Below, piece after piece: positions 60,659 through 64,000 of a stretch of 64,000 bases of DNA. How positions within the stretch are numbered: the first letter of the stretch is position 1; each line of letters opens with the position of its first letter. Source of the DNA: Cylindrotheca closterium. Taxonomy: Eukaryota; Bacillariophyta; Bacillariophyceae; Bacillariales; Bacillariaceae. The stretch spans positions 1 to 64,000 of the forward strand of contig CAKOGP040001113.1 of assembly GCA_933822405.4 (NCBI GenBank). The letters run 5' to 3'. The translations under genes were made by a program, and so were the position numbers. Below the pieces are notes generated by a model, which saw only the letters and a list, made by a program, of their open reading frames with translations, was not told where the DNA came from and did no database searches.

Positions 60659-62358
60659 ATGACATCTAATCCTGAACCTATGGCATCTAATCCTGAACCT
60701 GAACCTAACCCTGATTACGACATTCGTCCTGGCCAGGAAAGTGCAAGCCGTCAGCATCCTGGAAATAAGAACTTTTTGGAACTAGTGAAAGCCAGCTATG
60801 AAGACTATTACCGGGCAGGTAGAGCTGGCAAAAATGCTGAGGGCAGCGAAAAGGGCCGCATCGAATTTTCAATCGTAAAGGCGGTGCACGATAAAGGTGG
60901 GCGTTTCTTGACCAAGGATGACAACGGAAATTTGGTTCCGATGACAGTTCGAGAAGCCATGATCAAGACGAGGGCTGCGTTGATCGGTCTACACTTTCGA
61001 AGAAGAAGAGTTGCTGCTGCTAAGGCCGCTGCTAAGACCGCTTCCCATGCTGCAACAGACACTCGAACACAAGCCACTGGATCGACAAGTCACATATCGT
61101 TGATGGCAGTGGAAACGAGTCAAGAAGAAGAGCTTGAAGCATATTGTCGAAATCAAAATATGAGTTCCGAAGAGTATTTAGAATATTTAGATTCTACAAA
61201 GTTGGAGGAAGACGTAGCCACAGTCAAATCCAACTCCGATCGATCAGCGATCGCATCCGTTCTGAGTAATATGAGCCTCACGTTCGACGAACTGAAAGAT
61301 ATGGTGGACAAGATAGAATGTGTCACCGACATGGAACTGCCGGGAAACAACTTTTATACTGGATCTATAATGAATTCCCTTCCATATGGACGAGGCCTTA
61401 TGACCTACAAGAACGGTCGAATCGCCAGTGGAGATTGGTATGTTTTGGTCGTGCTGCTGCTGCCGCCGCTGCTGCTGCCGCTTTTATTTCCAGTGTACTT
61501 AACAAATTCTTTCTCTTTCTACCAAAGGGTTATGGGCAAACTCCATGGTCAAGCATTTGTGCTCCACGAAGATGGGGGCTACTACTATGGCTTATATTCG
61601 GAAGATAAGGAAGTTGGATGTGGAGTGCGCTATCATACTGATGGATCAACATTCGTCGCATCCGTTGCGAATGCTGCCAGTAGCAACCTCACAAGAATCG
61701 ATCGACTGCCAGATATGAACAAGCTTGCATTTTGCACCAACATGGAACTGCAGGAAGGCAAACGATACACTGGATCCACAAAATTTGATGAATCCACAAT
61801 GTCTTACGTTCCACATGGGCGAGGCATGCAGATGATTGACAAAAGGGGTCAACTCATCAGTGGAGATTGGTAGGTCTCGTCTGAGCCGCTGCTTCTTTTT
61901 TTTCCAATTCACTTTAGTCCTCGATACTCAACATTTTTTTCTCATTCTATCAAAGGTATAATGGCAAAGTCGATGGTCAAGCATTTGTATGTTACGGAAA
62001 TGGTGTGAATGGTGGCTTCTTCTTTGGAACATATGCGGGGAGTAGAAGAGTTGGATATGGGGTGCGTTATTACGCTGATGGATCAAAACATGTTGGTCCC
62101 TATTCCAACGACAAGCCAAATGGGAGGGGCAAGCGTACCTACAAGGATGGCAGCTCTGAGGATGGAGACTTTACTGACGGGAAGCTTGACGGCTACGTCG
62201 TCAAGACATCCAGGGATAAAATCCAAACTGTATGGTACTACAAGAATGGCATTAAGAGAAAGGAATGGACGGAGAAGGTTAGCAGAGAGCGAAAGGATGG
62301 GGATGTTGCTGAAGCAAGCCCCACCAAGAGACATAAGACAGGAACATCTTTCATCTGA
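60659..62358 (+). CDS. DUF6824-like domain fused to MORN repeats
   Basis: Three exons: 60659-61437, 61528-61869 and 61956-62358. The introns are 90 and 86 nt, both phase 2, splitting the same Trp codon after SGD; 507 aa. Residues about 20-115 align with DUF6824 (QHPGNKNFLELVKASYEDYY, VKAVHDKGGRFLTKDD), but CGRG has become RPGQ. An acidic helical linker follows, then from about 222 MORN-type units: YTGSIMNSLPYGRGLMTYKN, GKLHGQAFVLHEDGG, VGCGVRYHTDGS, GRGKRTYKDGSSEDGDF. The tail holds SPTKRHKTG, an NLS-like cluster. MORN units commonly bind lipids or scaffold. The first intron has no stop and is a multiple of 3, so its retention would insert a hydrophobic segment in frame. Confidence 0.85.
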
Positions 62359-62909
62359 ACCATGAAAAAAGAAGAAAAGAGTAAGAGAAGAGAAAGTCAA
62401 ACAAGATGAATGCCAAACAAGATGAATGCCAAACGCTGATTAGGATTAGGATCAGGACCTGTATCAGGAGATTCATAGGATTGACTAGTGACGGACGGAA
62501 GACTGAATCAATCTGTTTGAAGAACAGAAAAAACAAAAGAAAATTATATTAGGATTGGTCTATATACTAGATGTAATATATGGTGGACTGACTCGCCTCC
62601 TTACACCCCCGCTCAAATCCCCCCCCCCCCCTCCCCGTCAAATCTTTGTGCAACCATCAGACTTCGGTGATGATTGGTCTACCGATATGTGTCCGAGGCA
62701 TGTGTGCAAAATGGTACATTTCTACGCGACCGCAAAATACAAATAGAACGCCACATACCGCGGATTCAAGTTCACCCGAAAAAGATATCTTGAAAAATAT
62801 TTTCATCATAATACCGGTACCGCAGTATATCAGTCGCGTCAAGATGATGAAAGCTGTTATTATTGTTGTCTCATAAAATGTGAAAAAAAGTTGATACTCA
62901 AACAGAACA
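62359..62909. other. Intergenic region
   Basis: Tandem AACAAGATGAATGCC copies occur near 62400-62432. There is a C-rich run at about 62620-62636 and a TACCGGTACCG palindrome at 62812-62822. No gene. Confidence 0.5.
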
Positions 62910-64000
62910 ATGACACTTCCGACGAGAAACGATGTAATGGCTACGAGAGGATTATGTGCTAATCAGCACCCTGGAAATCAGTACTTCACGCAACTTGTGA
63001 GAGACAGGTTGGACGAGTACATCAATACAAATAGAAGAGCCAGACGGCCCATCATAGAGGCAATTGTCTCGAGAGTGCAAGCTACTGGTGGGCGTTTCTT
63101 GAGATATGTTGGCAATGGGGATTGGTTGGAGATAACGAATAAAGACGCAGTGAGCAAGACCTCGCACTACTTTCGCGATGAAGCAAGAAGATTACGAACA
63201 TCTTGTTTCAGCAATTGGCCAAATTGGAAGGTTGATCAGTTATGTAGTACACTACGTGCAACATCCACGATGAAGGATCTCGATATCAAGTTCTTCGGCA
63301 GAACTAATTTCGAGAAGCTGATTCGGGCCTTGATGGAAAACCAGTCTCTTGAGAAATTGACTATGAACTTGACTCGTTGCCAAGATTCTCCCACCGCCGA
63401 AGCCATGGTTTCCACGCTTTGCCTGGCAATCTCCTCCCATCCAGAGCTAGCAAGTGTAACAATCCTGGTTCCAGAATCATTGGGAGAGGTTTCAACGACA
63501 GCCATTATTGATCTCATTCGCGGTTCGAGTACACTCCAAGAACTGCGAGTCGTGGATAGTACGTCCTTGTCCACCGCTGTTGCACCTGCTACTACTCCAC
63601 AGCACAATCGTGATTATGCTTCAGAGCTCATGCAAGTGTTGGGAGAGAATCGTCACTTGAAGATTCTGGCCATCCCACGCAACATTGCTGGTGGGCTAAT
63701 CAGATTCTCAGATTTTATGAACTTTATCTGGAACCATCCTCGTATTGAATCTGCGAGTCTGCTGGGTATGGATGAGAAGGAGACAGCAGAAGCTGATCTC
63801 AAGGAAGTGACTGCATTTTCCCACCGTATAGTTCCATTGGTTTGGGAAATCGATTCGAAAATGGCCAACCGTTGCCAAGAATCGGTATGCCAACTACTGG
63901 AAGCTCATCCAGAAATCTTGATCAAGCCAGCAAGAACCACTCCTTTCTGCAACACCCTGCCTCCAAGGCTACAATTGTTGGCCGATTTTCATCGAGGTGG
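62910..64000 (+). CDS. DUF6824-like domain with LRR-like C-terminal region, truncated by window end
   Basis: An ATG at 62910 (AGAACAATGAC) opens a frame that stays open to the last base: 363 complete codons, no stop. Residues 1-90 are a DUF6824-like domain (NQHPGNQYFTQLVRDRLDEY, IVSRVQATGGRFLRYVGNGD, KTSHYF) with the CGRG replaced by TRGLC. Residues about 105-363 carry loosely periodic Leu-rich segments of RNI/LRR type (TMKDLDIKFF, SLEKLTMNL, ELASVTILVP, TLQELRVVD, HLKILAIP). It sits in tandem with the DUF6824-MORN gene and shares its degenerate domain, so a local duplication with different C-terminal partners is likely. Confidence 0.82.
   Translation, partial: MTLPTRNDVMATRGLCANQHPGNQYFTQLVRDRLDEYINTNRRARRPIIEAIVSRVQATGGRFLRYVGNGDWLEITNKDAVSKTSHYFRDEARRLRTSCFSNWPNWKVDQLCSTLRATSTMKDLDIKFFGRTNFEKLIRALMENQSLEKLTMNLTRCQDSPTAEAMVSTLCLAISSHPELASVTILVPESLGEVSTTAIIDLIRGSSTLQELRVVDSTSLSTAVAPATTPQHNRDYASELMQVLGENRHLKILAIPRNIAGGLIRFSDFMNFIWNHPRIESASLLGMDEKETAEADLKEVTAFSHRIVPLVWEIDSKMANRCQESVCQLLEAHPEILIKPARTTPFCNTLPPRLQLLADFHRG

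Overview
The window looks like nuclear DNA of a diatom, most likely a raphid pennate. The evidence is: spliceosomal introns of about 80-215 nt with GT-AG ends; plastid or secretory leaders of diatom type (for example a cleavage context of A-A-F at 26.9-27.3 kb); five genes with the CGRG/HPGN-type domain catalogued as DUF6824, which is abundant in diatoms; and many diatom-style secreted or membrane proteins with Thr/Ser/Asn/Asp-rich linkers. Genes are short, mostly intron-poor, on both strands, and separated by AT-rich gaps containing microsatellites and small palindromic elements.

Layout. 0-9.5 kb: a cluster of four paralogous type I membrane proteins (330, 2629, 5367, 6770), with a foldback (MITE-like) element at 1.5-2.3 kb. 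10-22 kb: unknown acidic or basic low-complexity proteins, an intron-containing FKBP12 (12.5-12.9 kb), a multi-exon membrane-protein locus with apparent frameshifts (14.8-17.3 kb) and the first DUF6824 gene. 22.7-33 kb: a large ankyrin-repeat/six-TM TRP-like channel, a small plastid-targeted protein, a second DUF6824 gene, and a SlyD-like FKBP fused to methionine sulfoxide reductase A. 33.4-36.9 kb: a tandem array of four small basic paralogs of a family I do not recognise; a decayed fifth copy lies at 44.9 kb. 37.1-40.3 kb: a 3.15-kb unit bounded by 18-bp inverted repeats and carrying a frame-broken gene. 41.3-43.3 kb: a four-exon multicopper oxidase. 45.6-50.4 kb: a divergent eIF4E, a Dabb-domain protein and a 1015-residue protein made of five repeats of 150-175 residues. 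51-58 kb: a third DUF6824 gene, a Cys-rich protein, a two-exon secreted protein and a LON-substrate-binding-domain protein. 58.7-64 kb: a TPR gene interrupted by an in-frame stop, a DUF6824-MORN fusion, and a DUF6824-like gene with an LRR-like tail that runs off the window end and has no stop inside it.

There is no operon logic. The interpretable themes are local tandem duplication (membrane family, small basic family, TPR repeats), redox/protein folding (MsrA fusion, FKBP12, multicopper oxidase) and diatom-specific putative regulators (DUF6824). The strongest candidates for something undescribed are the small basic tandem family with its conserved flanks, the membrane-paralog cluster, the repeat protein at 47.3 kb and the terminal-inverted-repeat unit at 37-40 kb. 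All function calls come from reading translated sequence by eye; no database search was made.
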